Source: Kocuria rhizophila DC2201
Lineage (GTDB): Bacteria; Actinomycetota; Actinomycetes; Actinomycetales; Micrococcaceae
NCBI RefSeq assembly: GCF_000010285.1
Contig: NC_010617.1
Span: forward strand, 1,054,001 to 1,118,000
Direction: 5' to 3'
Length of the DNA stretch: 64,000 bases
The notes beneath the pieces were generated by a model. That model saw nothing but the letters and a program-made list of their open reading frames with translations, had not been told where the DNA came from and did not search any database. Both the position numbers and the translations under genes were made by a program. The first letter of the stretch is position 1. Every line of letters starts with the position of its first letter. Below, in pieces: positions 54,674-64,000 of the stretch.

Positions 54674-54766
54674 AGTCCTGGGGCACGGGCGGGCGAGCGC
54701 CCGCGGCCCCGAGATCGTCCCCCATCCTAACCAGTCGGGGCGCGCCCGCCGCGGGTGCTCGCGGGG

Positions 54767-54782
54767 GACGACGACGCCGCGG
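54767..54782. repeat. Copy of the GACGACGCCGCGG intergenic sequence
   Basis: GACGACGACGCCGCGG lies just downstream (minus strand) of the bcp stop; only one arm of the hairpin seen elsewhere is clear here. Confidence 0.4.
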
Positions 54783-54784
54783 CC

Positions 54785-55258
54785 TCAGGAATCCAGCCCC
54801 AGGTCCCGTCGCAGCTTGGCCACGTGCCCCTTGGCGCGCACGTTGTACTGCGCGAGGTCCACCGTGCCGTGCTCGTCCAGCACCACGGTGGAGCGGATCA
54901 GGCCCTCGTAGACCTTGCCGTAGTTCTTCTTCTCGCCCCACGCCCCGTAGGCCTCGGCCACGCGGTGGTCCGGGTCGGAGAGCAGGGGGAAGCCGAGGTC
55001 GTGCTCGGCCGAGAAGCGGGCGAGGGCCTCGGGGGCGTCCGGGGAGATGCCGACCACCCGGTACCCGGCGGCACCGAGGGACGTCAGACTGTCCCGGAAG
55101 TCACAGGCCTGCGCGGTGCAGCCGGGCGTGGCGGCCCGCGGGTAGAAGTACAGGACGGCGCGCTCGCCCCGCAGGTCGGCCATGGACAGGTGCCCGCCGT
55201 GGGCGTCCGGGAGGGTGAAGTCGGGGGCGGTGTCGCCGGGGCTCAGGCGAGAGGTCAT
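54785..55258 (-). CDS. bcp: Peroxiredoxin, Bcp/PrxQ type
   Basis: Thiol peroxidase of 157 residues that reduces hydroperoxides. Peroxidatic Cys47 in ATPGCTAQACDFRD, with a candidate resolving Cys52 five residues later. TAPDFTLPDAHGG and VLYFYPRA are conserved. ATG 55258 follows GGAAGGA. A MarR-type regulator gene is transcribed divergently 241 bases away and may control it. Confidence 0.93.
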   Translation of the reverse strand: MTSRLSPGDTAPDFTLPDAHGGHLSMADLRGERAVLYFYPRAATPGCTAQACDFRDSLTSLGAAGYRVVGISPDAPEALARFSAEHDLGFPLLSDPDHRVAEAYGAWGEKKNYGKVYEGLIRSTVVLDEHGTVDLAQYNVRAKGHVAKLRRDLGLDS

Positions 55259-55309
55259 GGTGGGGTCCTTCCTCTGGTGACAGATGTTCCCTAATGGACG
55301 CGTCCTCGC

Positions 55310-55458
55310 GTACAGTGCAGGGGTGCAGGACGAGCTTGTCACGTCCGGGACGGGGATGCTCCGCACGCGGGGGCGTGCCGGGCGCCGCTGCGGCGCGACA
55401 CCGACGGTGACGCCGAGAGGTGTGCACCCGCCCGGAGTTGACGACATCGCCACTGTAC
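55310..55458. promoter_or_regulatory. Inverted copies of GTACAGTG/CACTGTAC in the bcp-MarR divergent spacer
   Basis: GTACAGTG (55310-55317) and its complement CACTGTAC (55451-55458) sit at opposite ends of the spacer. The second lies inside a possible promoter, TTGACG (55437-55442) and TGTAAT (55459-55464). Candidate paired operator sites; tentative. Confidence 0.35.
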
Positions 55459-55487
55459 TGTAATGCAACCGAAGCACACCGAGTGGA

Positions 55488-55493
55488 TACAAT
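55488..55493 (+). promoter_or_regulatory. -10 element of the leaderless MarR-family gene (TACAAT)
   Basis: TACAAT, 6 bases, then ATG 55500. Confidence 0.55.
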
Positions 55494-55499
55494 CAGCAC

Positions 55500-56048
55500 A
55501 TGCCCCACAGGAACCCGTGGCCCACGAACCGTCTGCTGTCCACGGCGGCACGACTCGTGGAGCACGCGTGGAACGAGGAGCTCGCCTCGCTCGGGGTGAC
55601 CCACGCGGGAGTCATGGCACTGGACGTCCTGCGCTGCGAGGGCAGCATGACTCAGGCCCAGCTCGCGCACCAGGTGCGGGTCCAGGCGCAGACCATGGGC
55701 AAGACCCTGCACCGGCTCGAGTCCCACGGCCACGTCACCCGGGCCCGGAGCGAACGGGACCGCCGCTCCCACGTGGTGAGCATCTCGTCGGCGGGGGAGC
55801 AGGTGCTCGCGGACGCCGCGAGCATCGAGCAGGACCTGCTCGGAGGGGACGACGGCTCGGACGAGCAGTTCCGGTGCTGGCTCGTGGAGATCATCTCGAC
55901 CCTCGGCGGTGCACGGTGGCGTATGGAGGTCCAGGAGGACCGTGCCGCGTGCGGTGCGGACGTCTCGGGGGAGACCGGTGTTCAGGATGCCGGCGCCCGA
56001 GGCGCCGGGGCTCAGGAGACTGAGGGGCGGGGCACCGCAGCTCGTTGA
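55500..56048 (+). CDS. MarR-family transcriptional regulator
   Basis: 182 residues. Winged helix-turn-helix around LRCEGSMTQAQLAHQVRVQAQTMGKTLHRLESHGHVTRARSERD with the wing RRSHVVSIS. The last 40 or so residues are Gly/Ala/Glu-rich and look disordered. The single Cys of VLRCEG (residue 46) could be redox-sensing, but the usual OhrR N-terminal Cys is absent. Divergent from bcp. Confidence 0.85.
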   Translation: MPHRNPWPTNRLLSTAARLVEHAWNEELASLGVTHAGVMALDVLRCEGSMTQAQLAHQVRVQAQTMGKTLHRLESHGHVTRARSERDRRSHVVSISSAGEQVLADAASIEQDLLGGDDGSDEQFRCWLVEIISTLGGARWRMEVQEDRAACGADVSGETGVQDAGARGAGAQETEGRGTAAR

Positions 56049-56280
56049 CCGGCGCCGCGGCGGCGTCGCACTGACCGCCGTGGCCACGCCCCGGGTGCGA
56101 GTCTCTTCCACCACGGCGGGGTCGTGACGGTTTTCGCGGGCGCATTCCGCCCCTTCGCTCCGCTGCAGCGGCCCGCCGAGACGTGCCGCCCGTCTGGGGC
56201 CCCACCTGCGCTGCACAGAACGGTGGCGTTCGCGGTCGAACGGCACGCGGTTCCTGCACCGGATGGTGTCCGGACACGAC

Positions 56281-56313
56281 GGAAGCCGGACCGCGTGCAA
56301 CGATCCGGCTTCC
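56281..56313 (-). terminator. Hairpin after tRNA-Lys
   Basis: GGAAGCCGGA (56281-56290) and TCCGGCTTCC (56304-56313) form a perfect 10-bp stem, 4 bases downstream of the tRNA on the minus strand. Confidence 0.7.
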
Positions 56314-56316
56314 AGG

Positions 56317-56392
56317 TGGTGCGCCCCCAGGGACTTGAACCCTGAACCCATTGATTAAGAGTCAATTGCTCTGCCAATTGAGCTAGAGGCGC
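56317..56392 (-). tRNA. tRNA-Lys (anticodon CUU)
   Basis: Acceptor GCGCCTC/GGGGCGC, D arm AGCTCAATTGGCAGAGC, anticodon stem ATTGA/TCAAT around CTCTTAA (anticodon CTT) and T arm GGGTTCAAGTCCC. The terminal CCA is encoded, unlike the tRNA-Leu gene nearby. Confidence 0.95.
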
Positions 56393-56543
56393 GGGTATTG
56401 TTCGGGTGGTTGCCCCGGCTCTCACCGTTGCTTTCTCCCTCGCAACGAGAGATAACTTTAGCAGTCCGGCGGGGGGAGTCAAATCCGGTCTCCGAGGGGG
56501 TGGGGGCGGCTCACGGGCGGCGTCCGTGCGGGGCCGCCCACCG

Positions 56544-56549
56544 TAGAAT
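56544..56549 (+). promoter_or_regulatory. -10 element of the leaderless hydroxyacid dehydrogenase gene (TAGAAT)
   Basis: TAGAAT, 7 bases, then ATG 56557. Confidence 0.6.
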
Positions 56550-56556
56550 CGGGCCC

Positions 56557-57528
56557 ATGAGCGACTCGACCTCCCGTGCCCCTTCGTCCCCACTGCGCGT
56601 GATCTCGCTCCCCGAGCAGCGGCTCTTCGACGAGATCAGTGCCGTGACCGAGGACTTCCGGTGCGTGCTGTGGGACCTGGAGGGGGAGCCGCAGGGCTGC
56701 GCCCGGGAGGACGTGGACATCGCGGTGGCTCCCTACTACAGCAGCCGCTGGCGCAGGGACCCCTCGGTCCTGGAGCACGTGCGCCTGCTCCAGCTGCAGT
56801 CCACGGGCTACGACGGCGTGCCCGAGCTCCTCGGGGACGGCACCGCTCTCGCCGCGGCCGGCTGGGTGCACGCGGCCGGCACGGCGGAGATCGCCCTGGG
56901 CCTCATCATTGCCGCCCAGCGCCACCTGGACCGTGCCGTGCTGCAGCAGCACGAGGGCGTGTACAGGTCCTTCTTCTCCCGCGCCGTCGCCGACTCCCGG
57001 GTCACCCTGGTGGGGGTCGGGGAGATCGGGCGTGCGGTGGCCGCACGGCTCGAGCCCTTCGAAGTGGACCTCACCCGCGTGGCCTCCACCGCCCGCGACG
57101 ACGCCTCCGGCCACGTGCACGGCATCGCCGGGCTGCCCGAGATCCTTCCCCGCACGGACATCCTGGTGCTCGCGCTGCCCCTGAACGACTCCACCGCGGG
57201 GCTCGTGGGTGAGCGGCTGCTGCGGCTGCTGCCCGACGACGCCCTGGTGGTCAACGTGGGCCGCGGGCCGGTGCTCGACACGGACGCCCTGACCGCCGAG
57301 GTGCTCGCGGGCCGGCTGCGCTGCGCCCTGGACGTCGTGGACCCGGAGCCCCTCCCGGGGGACCACCCGCTCATGGGCGCGGCCGGTTCCATCGTGCTGC
57401 CCCACGTGGGCGGCTCCAACGTGTCCTACCGGCCGCGCGTCCGGCGGCTGATCCTGGAGCAGCTGGAGCTGATCCGGCAGGGGCGCGCCCCGCAGTTCCT
57501 GGTGAAGCCCGGAGGTTTCACGATGTGA
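56557..57528 (+). CDS. D-isomer-specific 2-hydroxyacid dehydrogenase family protein
   Basis: 323 residues. NAD-binding VTLVGVGEIGRAVAARL, catalytic Arg in VVNVGRGPVLDTDAL, a Glu in ALDVVDPEPLPGDHPL and catalytic His in IVLPHVGGSN. Substrate unknown; the family includes glyoxylate, hydroxypyruvate and phosphoglycerate dehydrogenases, and the short form lacks a C-terminal ACT domain. It precedes the ilv leader on the same strand. Confidence 0.87.
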   Translation: MSDSTSRAPSSPLRVISLPEQRLFDEISAVTEDFRCVLWDLEGEPQGCAREDVDIAVAPYYSSRWRRDPSVLEHVRLLQLQSTGYDGVPELLGDGTALAAAGWVHAAGTAEIALGLIIAAQRHLDRAVLQQHEGVYRSFFSRAVADSRVTLVGVGEIGRAVAARLEPFEVDLTRVASTARDDASGHVHGIAGLPEILPRTDILVLALPLNDSTAGLVGERLLRLLPDDALVVNVGRGPVLDTDALTAEVLAGRLRCALDVVDPEPLPGDHPLMGAAGSIVLPHVGGSNVSYRPRVRRLILEQLELIRQGRAPQFLVKPGGFTM

Positions 57529-57545
57529 GACGGGGTGTCCGCAGT

Positions 57546-57575
57546 TTGACACGGGGGTTGGCTGCGTCACACGAT
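57546..57575 (+). promoter_or_regulatory. Promoter of the ilvBNC operon
   Basis: Consensus TTGACA (57546-57551), 18-base spacer, CACGAT (57570-57575). Transcription would start about 6-7 bases later, at the ATG of the leader peptide. Confidence 0.6.
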
Positions 57576-57581
57576 GAGGTC

Positions 57582-57647
57582 ATGAATTCGGCACAGCGCA
57601 TCATTCGGGACCTCGTACTGGTCGTCCTCATCGGACGACCGGCCTGA
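57582..57647 (+). CDS. ilv operon leader peptide
   Basis: A 21-residue frame, M N S A Q R then [15 protein letters not shown] and TGA. Ten of the 21 residues are Ile, Leu or Val, the end products of the pathway ([11 protein letters not shown]). Ribosome speed across these codons would set whether the downstream terminator forms. The ATG lies 6 bases after the -10, so the leader mRNA itself is probably leaderless. This matches known ilv attenuator peptides of actinobacteria in design. Confidence 0.85.
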   Translation: MNSAQRIIRDLVLVVLIGRPA

Positions 57648-57670
57648 GGAGCTTCGACGCGCACACCGCC

Positions 57671-57710
57671 AAGGCCCTCAGCCCACGGAACCCGTGGACA
57701 GGGCCTTTTT
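57671..57710 (+). terminator. Attenuator terminator of the ilvBNC operon
   Basis: AAGGCCCT (57671-57678) pairs with AGGGCCTT (57700-57707), with an inner CCACGG/CCGTGG stem. The right arm ends in TT and is followed by three more T, making the only U tract after a hairpin noticed in this window. It lies 24 bases after the leader peptide stop and 87 bases before ilvB. Confidence 0.85.
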
Positions 57711-57796
57711 CATGTACCGGGGCACCACCCCCGCCCCTCGCCGGACACCACCCCGACCGGCACAGTCGCCACCACGCACACAAAGGACACAGCACC

Positions 57797-59674
57797 ATGA
57801 GCAAGGACCAGCCGATCTCACCGGCGGTGATGGCCCAGCGGCGCACGCCGTCCGGACCCACGGCCCAGTCCGCGGACTCGGACCGGGTGCGTCTCACCGG
57901 CACGGCCGCCGACGCCGTCGCCCCCGAGCAGATGACGGGCTCGCAGGCCATCATCCGCTCGCTCGAGATGCTCGGTGTCACGGACGTGTTCGGGCTGCCC
58001 GGCGGGGCGATCCTGCCCACGTACGACCCCCTGCTGGACACGGACAAGATCAACCACGTGCTGGTGCGCCACGAGCAGGGCGCCGGACACGCCGCGGAGG
58101 GCTACGCGCTCGCCTCGGGCCGCGTGGGGGTGTGCCTCGCGACCTCGGGGCCGGGAGCCACCAACCTGGTCACGGCCCTGGCCGACGCCAACATGGACTC
58201 CATCCCCATGCTGGCCATCACGGGCCAGGTGGCCAGCTCCTCGATCGGCTCCGACGCCTTCCAGGAAGCGGACATCGTGGGCATGACCATGCCCGTGACC
58301 AAGCACTCCTACCTGGTGACCGACGCGCAGGAGATCCCGCGCGTCCTCGCCGAGGCCTACCACCTGGCGTCCACGGGCCGCCCGGGCCCGGTGCTGGTGG
58401 ACGTGGCCAAGGACGCCCAGCAGGGGGAGATGACCTTCAGCTGGCCGCCGCACGTGGAGCTCGCCGGCTACCGTCCTGTGACTCGGGGCCACTCCAAGCA
58501 GATCAAGGAGGCCGCACGGCTGATCGCCGAGGCCCAGCGTCCGGTGCTGTACACGGGCGGCGGGGCCATGCGCGCCGACGCCCCGGCCGAGCTCATGGAG
58601 CTGGCAGAGCTCACGGGAGCCCCCGTGGTCACCACGCTGACCGCCCGCGGGATCTTCCCGGACTCGCACCGCCAGAACCTGGGCATGCCCGGGATGCACG
58701 GCACGGTGCCGGCGGTCTACGCGATGCAGCAGGCGGACCTGCTGATCACCCTGGGTGCGCGCTTCGACGACCGCGTGACCGGGCAGCTGGACACGTTCGC
58801 CCCCCATGCCACCGTGATCCACGCGGACATCGACCCCGCCGAGATCTCCAAGAACCGGCTCGCGGACGTGCCCATCGTGGGGGACCTGGCCACGGTGATC
58901 CCGGACCTCACCCAGGCCGTGCGCCAGGAGTTCGAGGAGACCGGCGCGCCGGACCTGAGCACGTGGTGGCAGGCCCTGGACTCGCTTCGGGAGACCTACC
59001 CCCTGGGGTACACCCGCACCGACGACGGCCACGGCAGCCCGCAGCACGTGATCGAGCGGATCTCCGCCCTTACCGGACCCGAGGCCGTGTACGCCTCCGG
59101 GGTGGGGCAGCACCAGATGTGGTCCGCCCAGTTCGTGGACTACGAGCGCCCCCGGCAGTGGCTGAACTCTGCCGGGCTGGGCACCATGGGCTTCGCGGTC
59201 CCCGCGGCCATGGGCGCCAAGGTGGCCCAGCCGGACCGCGTGGTGTGGGCCATCGACGGGGACGGCTGCTTCCAGATGACCAACCAGGAACTGGCCACGT
59301 GCGTGATCAACGACATCCCCATCAAGGTGGCCGTGATCAACAACTCCTCGCTGGGCATGGTGCGGCAGTGGCAGACCCTGTTCTACGACGGCCGGTACTC
59401 CAACACCGAGCTGAACACCGGTCACAACTCCCGCCGGATCCCGGACTTCGTGAAGCTCGCGGACGCCTACGGGTGCGCGGCCCTGCGCTGCGAGCGCGAC
59501 GAGGACGTGGACGCCACCATCCAGCAGGCGCTGGAGATCAACGACCGCCCCGTGGTGATCGACTTCGTGGTCTCGGCGGACGCCATGGTGTGGCCCATGG
59601 TCCCCTCGGGGGTCTCCAACGACCAGATCCAGATCGCCCGCAACATGACTCCCGAGTGGAAGACGGAGGACTGA
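57797..59674 (+). CDS. ilvB: Acetolactate synthase large subunit
   Basis: Thiamine-diphosphate enzyme that condenses two pyruvates, or pyruvate and 2-oxobutyrate, in valine/leucine and isoleucine synthesis. 625 residues. The catalytic Glu is in [30 protein letters not shown] is conserved, and the TPP motif runs from IDGDGCFQM to INNSSLGMV. About 45 extra N-terminal residues precede the core. Controlled by the leader/attenuator upstream. ilvN follows after 3 bases. Confidence 0.96.
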   Translation: MSKDQPISPAVMAQRRTPSGPTAQSADSDRVRLTGTAADAVAPEQMTGSQAIIRSLEMLGVTDVFGLPGGAILPTYDPLLDTDKINHVLVRHEQGAGHAAEGYALASGRVGVCLATSGPGATNLVTALADANMDSIPMLAITGQVASSSIGSDAFQEADIVGMTMPVTKHSYLVTDAQEIPRVLAEAYHLASTGRPGPVLVDVAKDAQQGEMTFSWPPHVELAGYRPVTRGHSKQIKEAARLIAEAQRPVLYTGGGAMRADAPAELMELAELTGAPVVTTLTARGIFPDSHRQNLGMPGMHGTVPAVYAMQQADLLITLGARFDDRVTGQLDTFAPHATVIHADIDPAEISKNRLADVPIVGDLATVIPDLTQAVRQEFEETGAPDLSTWWQALDSLRETYPLGYTRTDDGHGSPQHVIERISALTGPEAVYASGVGQHQMWSAQFVDYERPRQWLNSAGLGTMGFAVPAAMGAKVAQPDRVVWAIDGDGCFQMTNQELATCVINDIPIKVAVINNSSLGMVRQWQTLFYDGRYSNTELNTGHNSRRIPDFVKLADAYGCAALRCERDEDVDATIQQALEINDRPVVIDFVVSADAMVWPMVPSGVSNDQIQIARNMTPEWKTED

Positions 59675-59677
59675 TCG

Positions 59678-61328
<1,651 letters not shown>

Positions 61329-61380
61329 TCCGCGCCCGCGTGACCCGTCGCCCGCGGCGGCGGGTCACGCCACACCCCAT

Positions 61381-61428
61381 GACGACGCCGCGGTGCGCCT
61401 CCCACGGGACGCGCACCGCGGCGTCGTC
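61381..61428 (+). terminator. 18-bp hairpin after ilvC
   Basis: 61381-61398 (GACGACGCCGCGGTGCGC) is exactly complementary to 61411-61428, with a 12-base loop. It is built from the same GACGACGCCGCGG sequence found in other spacers. Confidence 0.8.
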
Positions 61429-61440
61429 GTACCCGGCGTA

Positions 61441-61489
61441 GTCGAACGCGGTGGCGCCGAACCCAGGGGTGTCGAAAGCGGTGGCGCCG
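61441..61489. repeat. Short direct repeat, 30-base period
   Basis: GTCGAACGCGGTGGCGCCG at 61441 and GTCGAAAGCGGTGGCGCCG at 61471, one mismatch, between the ilvC hairpin and metG. Confidence 0.55.
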
Positions 61490-61544
61490 GGTCCGGCGCT
61501 GGCGCGCAGCGGAGCAGCGGGCGGGGAGGACGGGCGCGGGTCGA

Positions 61545-61550
61545 TAGAGT
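61545..61550 (+). promoter_or_regulatory. -10 element of leaderless metG (TAGAGT)
   Basis: TAGAGT, 6 bases, then GTG 61557. A GGAGGG touches the start codon, too close to work as a normal ribosome-binding site. Confidence 0.55.
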
Positions 61551-61556
61551 GGAGGG

Positions 61557-63110
61557 GTGACTGAGCAGACTCCCTTCTACGCGACCACGGCCATCTCCTA
61601 CCCGAACGGGGCGCCGCACATCGGCCACGCCTACGAGGCGATCGCGGCGGACACCCTGGTGCGCTTCCAGCGCCTGGACGGCGTGGCCACCCGGTTCCAG
61701 ACCGGCACGGACGAGCACGGGCAGAAGATGCAGCAGACCGCGGAGAAGCTGGGCACCACCCCGCGCGAGCTCGCGGACGCGAACTCCGCGCGGTTCCGGG
61801 AGATGGACGACGAGCTGGGGATCTCCTACGACCGCTTCATCCGCACCACGGACGAGGACCACGCCGCGGCCTCGCAGGAGCTGTGGAAGCGGATGGAGGC
61901 CAACGGGGACATCTACCTGGACACCTACGCCGGGTGGTACTCCGTGCGGGACGAGGCCTACTACGCCGAGGACGAGACCGAGGTGCGCGCCGACGGTCAG
62001 CGCTACTCGATCGGCACCGGCACGGAGCTGACCTGGACCGAGGAGGAGAGCTACTTCTTCCGGCTCTCCCGCTACCAGGACCGCCTGCTGGAGCTGTACC
62101 GCACGGACTTCGTGCAGCCCGAGACCCGCTCGCACGAGATCGCGTCCTTCGTGGGCGGGGGACTGCAGGACCTCTCGATCTCGCGCACCACCTTCGACTG
62201 GGGCGTGCCCGTGCCGGGCAACCCGGACCACGTGATGTACGTGTGGGTGGACGCCCTGACCAACTACCTCACCGGGCTGGGCTTCCCGGACACGGACGCA
62301 CCCCTGTTCCGCGAGTTCTGGCCCGCGTCCGTGCACCTGATCGGCAAGGACATCGCCCGCTTCCACGCCGTGTACTGGCCGGCGTTCCTGATGTCCGCGG
62401 GGATCGAGCTGCCCCGGAAGGTCTTCGCCCACGGCTTCCTGTTCAACCAGGGCGAGAAGATGTCCAAATCCGTGGGCAACGTGATCGACCCCCACGCCAT
62501 GGTCGAGGAGTACGGGCTGGACCAGCTCCGGTTCTTCCTGCTGCGTGAGGTGCCCTTCGGTCAGGACGGCAACTACTCGCACGACGCGATCGCCGGGCGC
62601 ATCAACTCGGACCTCGCCAACGACCTCGGCAACCTGGCCCAGCGCAGCCTGTCGATGGTCGCCAAGAACCTGGGCGGCGAGGTCCCCGAGCCCGGGGAGT
62701 TCACCGCGGAGGACCTCGCGATGCTCGCCCAGGCCGAGGACGTGGTGGCCGAGTACCGGTCCGCGTTCGAGGCTCTCGCCTTCCACCGCGGGCTGGAGTC
62801 CGTGTGGCGTGTGATCGCCTCCGCCAACCGCTACTTCACGGCGCAGGAGCCGTGGGTGCTGCGCAAGACCGATCCCGAGCGCATGGCCACGGTGCTGTAC
62901 GTGACCGCGGAGGTGCTGCGCATCGTGGCCGTGCTCGTGCAGCCGGTGATGCCCGGTTCCATGGCCCGCCTGCTGGAGCAGCTGGGCCAGCCCGAGGGCG
63001 AGGCACGGATGTTCTCCGCCCTGGGCACGCGCCTGGCTCCCGGCACGGTGCTGCCCAAGCCCAGCGGTGTGTTCCCGCGCTACGAGGAGCCGGCGGCGCT
63101 CGCGGACTGA
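61557..63110 (+). CDS. metG: Methionyl-tRNA synthetase
   Basis: 517 residues, class I. HIGH-type motif [18 protein letters not shown] and KMSKS in [14 protein letters not shown]. The connecting peptide ([16 protein letters not shown]) has no zinc-binding cysteines, so this is the zinc-less type. No C-terminal tRNA-binding extension. The message is probably leaderless. Confidence 0.96.
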   Translation: MTEQTPFYATTAISYPNGAPHIGHAYEAIAADTLVRFQRLDGVATRFQTGTDEHGQKMQQTAEKLGTTPRELADANSARFREMDDELGISYDRFIRTTDEDHAAASQELWKRMEANGDIYLDTYAGWYSVRDEAYYAEDETEVRADGQRYSIGTGTELTWTEEESYFFRLSRYQDRLLELYRTDFVQPETRSHEIASFVGGGLQDLSISRTTFDWGVPVPGNPDHVMYVWVDALTNYLTGLGFPDTDAPLFREFWPASVHLIGKDIARFHAVYWPAFLMSAGIELPRKVFAHGFLFNQGEKMSKSVGNVIDPHAMVEEYGLDQLRFFLLREVPFGQDGNYSHDAIAGRINSDLANDLGNLAQRSLSMVAKNLGGEVPEPGEFTAEDLAMLAQAEDVVAEYRSAFEALAFHRGLESVWRVIASANRYFTAQEPWVLRKTDPERMATVLYVTAEVLRIVAVLVQPVMPGSMARLLEQLGQPEGEARMFSALGTRLAPGTVLPKPSGVFPRYEEPAALAD

Positions 63111-63119
63111 ACCTCGCTC

Positions 63120-63248
63120 GCGGTCCCAGCTCTGCGCACCTCCGAACCCTGCGTGGGGTGGGGCAGCCTGCGGGCGGTCCGAACTCCACGCGGGGACGGG
63201 ATCCAGCCGATCGCCATGGAGGAGGGCCTCGGCGAGCGGTCCGAACTC
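63120..63248. repeat. Diverged direct repeats in the metG-leuB spacer
   Basis: GCGGTCCGAACTC occurs at 63174 and 63236 (62-base period), with a related GCGGTCCCAGCTC at 63120. CCGCATCCG/CCGCGTCCG motifs follow near 63280-63320. The 346-base spacer 63111-63456 has no gene that I can support. Confidence 0.5.
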
Positions 63249-63351
63249 TGCGCGTGGACGGGGCCGTGCCCGCGCGGCACCGCATCCGTGGACGGCGCCG
63301 CATCCGCAGGTGCCGCGTCCGCGCAGCGCGAGCGGGCGTCGTCGTCAACCC

Positions 63352-63389
63352 GGCGGGGCATCCGAGGGTCCCCCCGGGACCGCCCCGCC
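63352..63389 (+). terminator. Hairpin in the metG-leuB spacer
   Basis: GGCGGGGC (63352-63359) pairs with GCCCCGCC (63382-63389) and the inner GGTCCC with GGGACC, with a 7-base one-sided bulge. Probable end of the metG transcript, far (241 bases) from its stop. Confidence 0.5.
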
Positions 63390-63444
63390 GTCTCACCATG
63401 CGGAACGAGCGTTCATCATGTGGATGTTCGGTGCGTCACGGCCC

Positions 63445-63450
63445 TAGCCT
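63445..63450 (+). promoter_or_regulatory. -10 element of leaderless leuB (TAGCCT)
   Basis: TAGCCT, 6 bases, then ATG 63457; no ribosome-binding site. Confidence 0.55.
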
Positions 63451-63456
63451 GGGCGC

Positions 63457-64000
63457 ATGAGTGAAACCACCGCAGCCGAGAGTCCCCGCAGCCACTCCAT
63501 CGCCGTCCTGCCCGGGGACGGGATCGGCCCGGAGGTGGTGGCCGAGGCCGTCAAGGTGCTCGATGCCGTGACCGCACCCGCGGGTGTCACGCTGGAGAGG
63601 ACCGAGTACCCACTGGGGGCCGAGCACTGGCTGGCCACGGGCGAGGTGCTCGACGTCGACACCATGGAACGGCTGCGCGCCCACGACGCGATCCTCTTCG
63701 GAGCCGTGGGTGCCGCCCCCAACGACAAGCGGGTGCCCTCCGGGATCCTCGAGCGGGACCTGCTGCTGAAGCTGCGCTTCGGCTTCGACCATTTCATCAA
63801 CCTGCGCCCGGCCACCCTCTACCCGGGGACCACGAGTCCGCTCGCCGAGCCCGGGGACATCGACTTCGTGGTGGTCCGCGAGGGCACCGAGGGGCTCTAC
63901 GCGGGCAACGGTGGAACCCTGCGCGCCGGCACCGAGCACGAGATCGCCACGGAGGTCTCCGTGAACACGGCCCACGGCGTCCGCCGCCTGGTGCGCTACG
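63457..64000 (+). CDS. leuB: 3-isopropylmalate dehydrogenase (3' end outside window)
   Basis: 181 codons are visible. [22 protein letters not shown] opens the isopropylmalate/isocitrate dehydrogenase fold. [47 protein letters not shown], with the substrate Arg residues, and [15 protein letters not shown] favour LeuB. Leucine-branch enzyme, next to the valine/isoleucine operon ilvBNC but separated by metG. The frame is still open at the last base. Confidence 0.93.
   Translation, partial: MSETTAAESPRSHSIAVLPGDGIGPEVVAEAVKVLDAVTAPAGVTLERTEYPLGAEHWLATGEVLDVDTMERLRAHDAILFGAVGAAPNDKRVPSGILERDLLLKLRFGFDHFINLRPATLYPGTTSPLAEPGDIDFVVVREGTEGLYAGNGGTLRAGTEHEIATEVSVNTAHGVRRLVRY

Overview
The window is high-GC actinobacterial DNA, roughly 70% G+C outside one patch. 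It probably comes from the Micrococcaceae, with Kocuria or a close relative the best guess. The evidence is NucS as the mismatch-repair nuclease, a mycothiol-dependent formaldehyde dehydrogenase, a 270-residue ATP synthase delta subunit, MurA with Asp in place of the fosfomycin-target Cys, and a gene order resembling the Mycobacterium tuberculosis Rv1297-Rv1341 region. The genus is an inference; no rRNA gene is present.

Layout. 1-4397: rho (5' end cut off), prfA, prmC and a Sua5-type threonylcarbamoyl-AMP synthase. 4663-10929: a cell-envelope polymer block (NAD-dependent epimerase, two family-2 glycosyltransferases, a membrane CapD/FlaA1-type dehydratase, a WecA/MraY-type initiating transferase). 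10926-18891: two small membrane proteins and the full ATP synthase operon atpBEFHAGDC. 19037-24402: murA, a cold-shock gene, nucS, an AI-2E family membrane protein and a thioredoxin-fold/TPR protein. 24488-29881: an ABC exporter pair, a DUF3039 protein and a DEAD/DEAH helicase. 29982-37728: pncA-pncB, clpS-DUF2017, murI, an Rv1339-like metallo-beta-lactamase-fold phosphodiesterase, rph-rdgB, a phosphotransferase and a DEDDh exonuclease. 37810-40793: a degenerate ADP-ribosylglycohydrolase and a secreted protein/lipoprotein pair that shares an AT-rich patch. 41112-46865: sbcD-sbcC and a major-facilitator-like protein. 47175-54525: a mycothiol formaldehyde pathway pair, a YihY/BrkB protein, a MarR regulator, mqo and an orphan peptide-type solute-binding lipoprotein. 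54592-56392: tRNA-Leu, a Bcp peroxiredoxin, a divergent MarR regulator and tRNA-Lys. 56557-64000: a hydroxyacid dehydrogenase, an attenuator-controlled ilvB-ilvN-ilvC operon, metG and the start of leuB.

How the genes work together. Most of the window is housekeeping: energy (ATP synthase, Mqo), NAD salvage (PncA to PncB), wall precursor supply (MurI, MurA), translation quality (PrfA, PrmC, Sua5, MetG, tRNAs), DNA maintenance (NucS, SbcCD, helicase, exonuclease) and branched-chain amino acid synthesis (IlvBNC, LeuB). Two signals recur. First, many transcription units start with a TANNNT hexamer 6-8 bases before the start codon, so their mRNAs are probably leaderless. Second, intergenic spacers carry GC-rich inverted repeats, several built from a common CCGCGGCGGCGTCGTC-like sequence, together with diverged tandem duplications.

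I saw no CRISPR array, insertion sequence, prophage, rRNA operon or clear defence island. The least ordinary spots are the ilv leader-peptide attenuator, the clamp-binding-like motif at the helicase N-terminus, the AT-rich patch at 39841-40380 and the leaderless promoter pattern.
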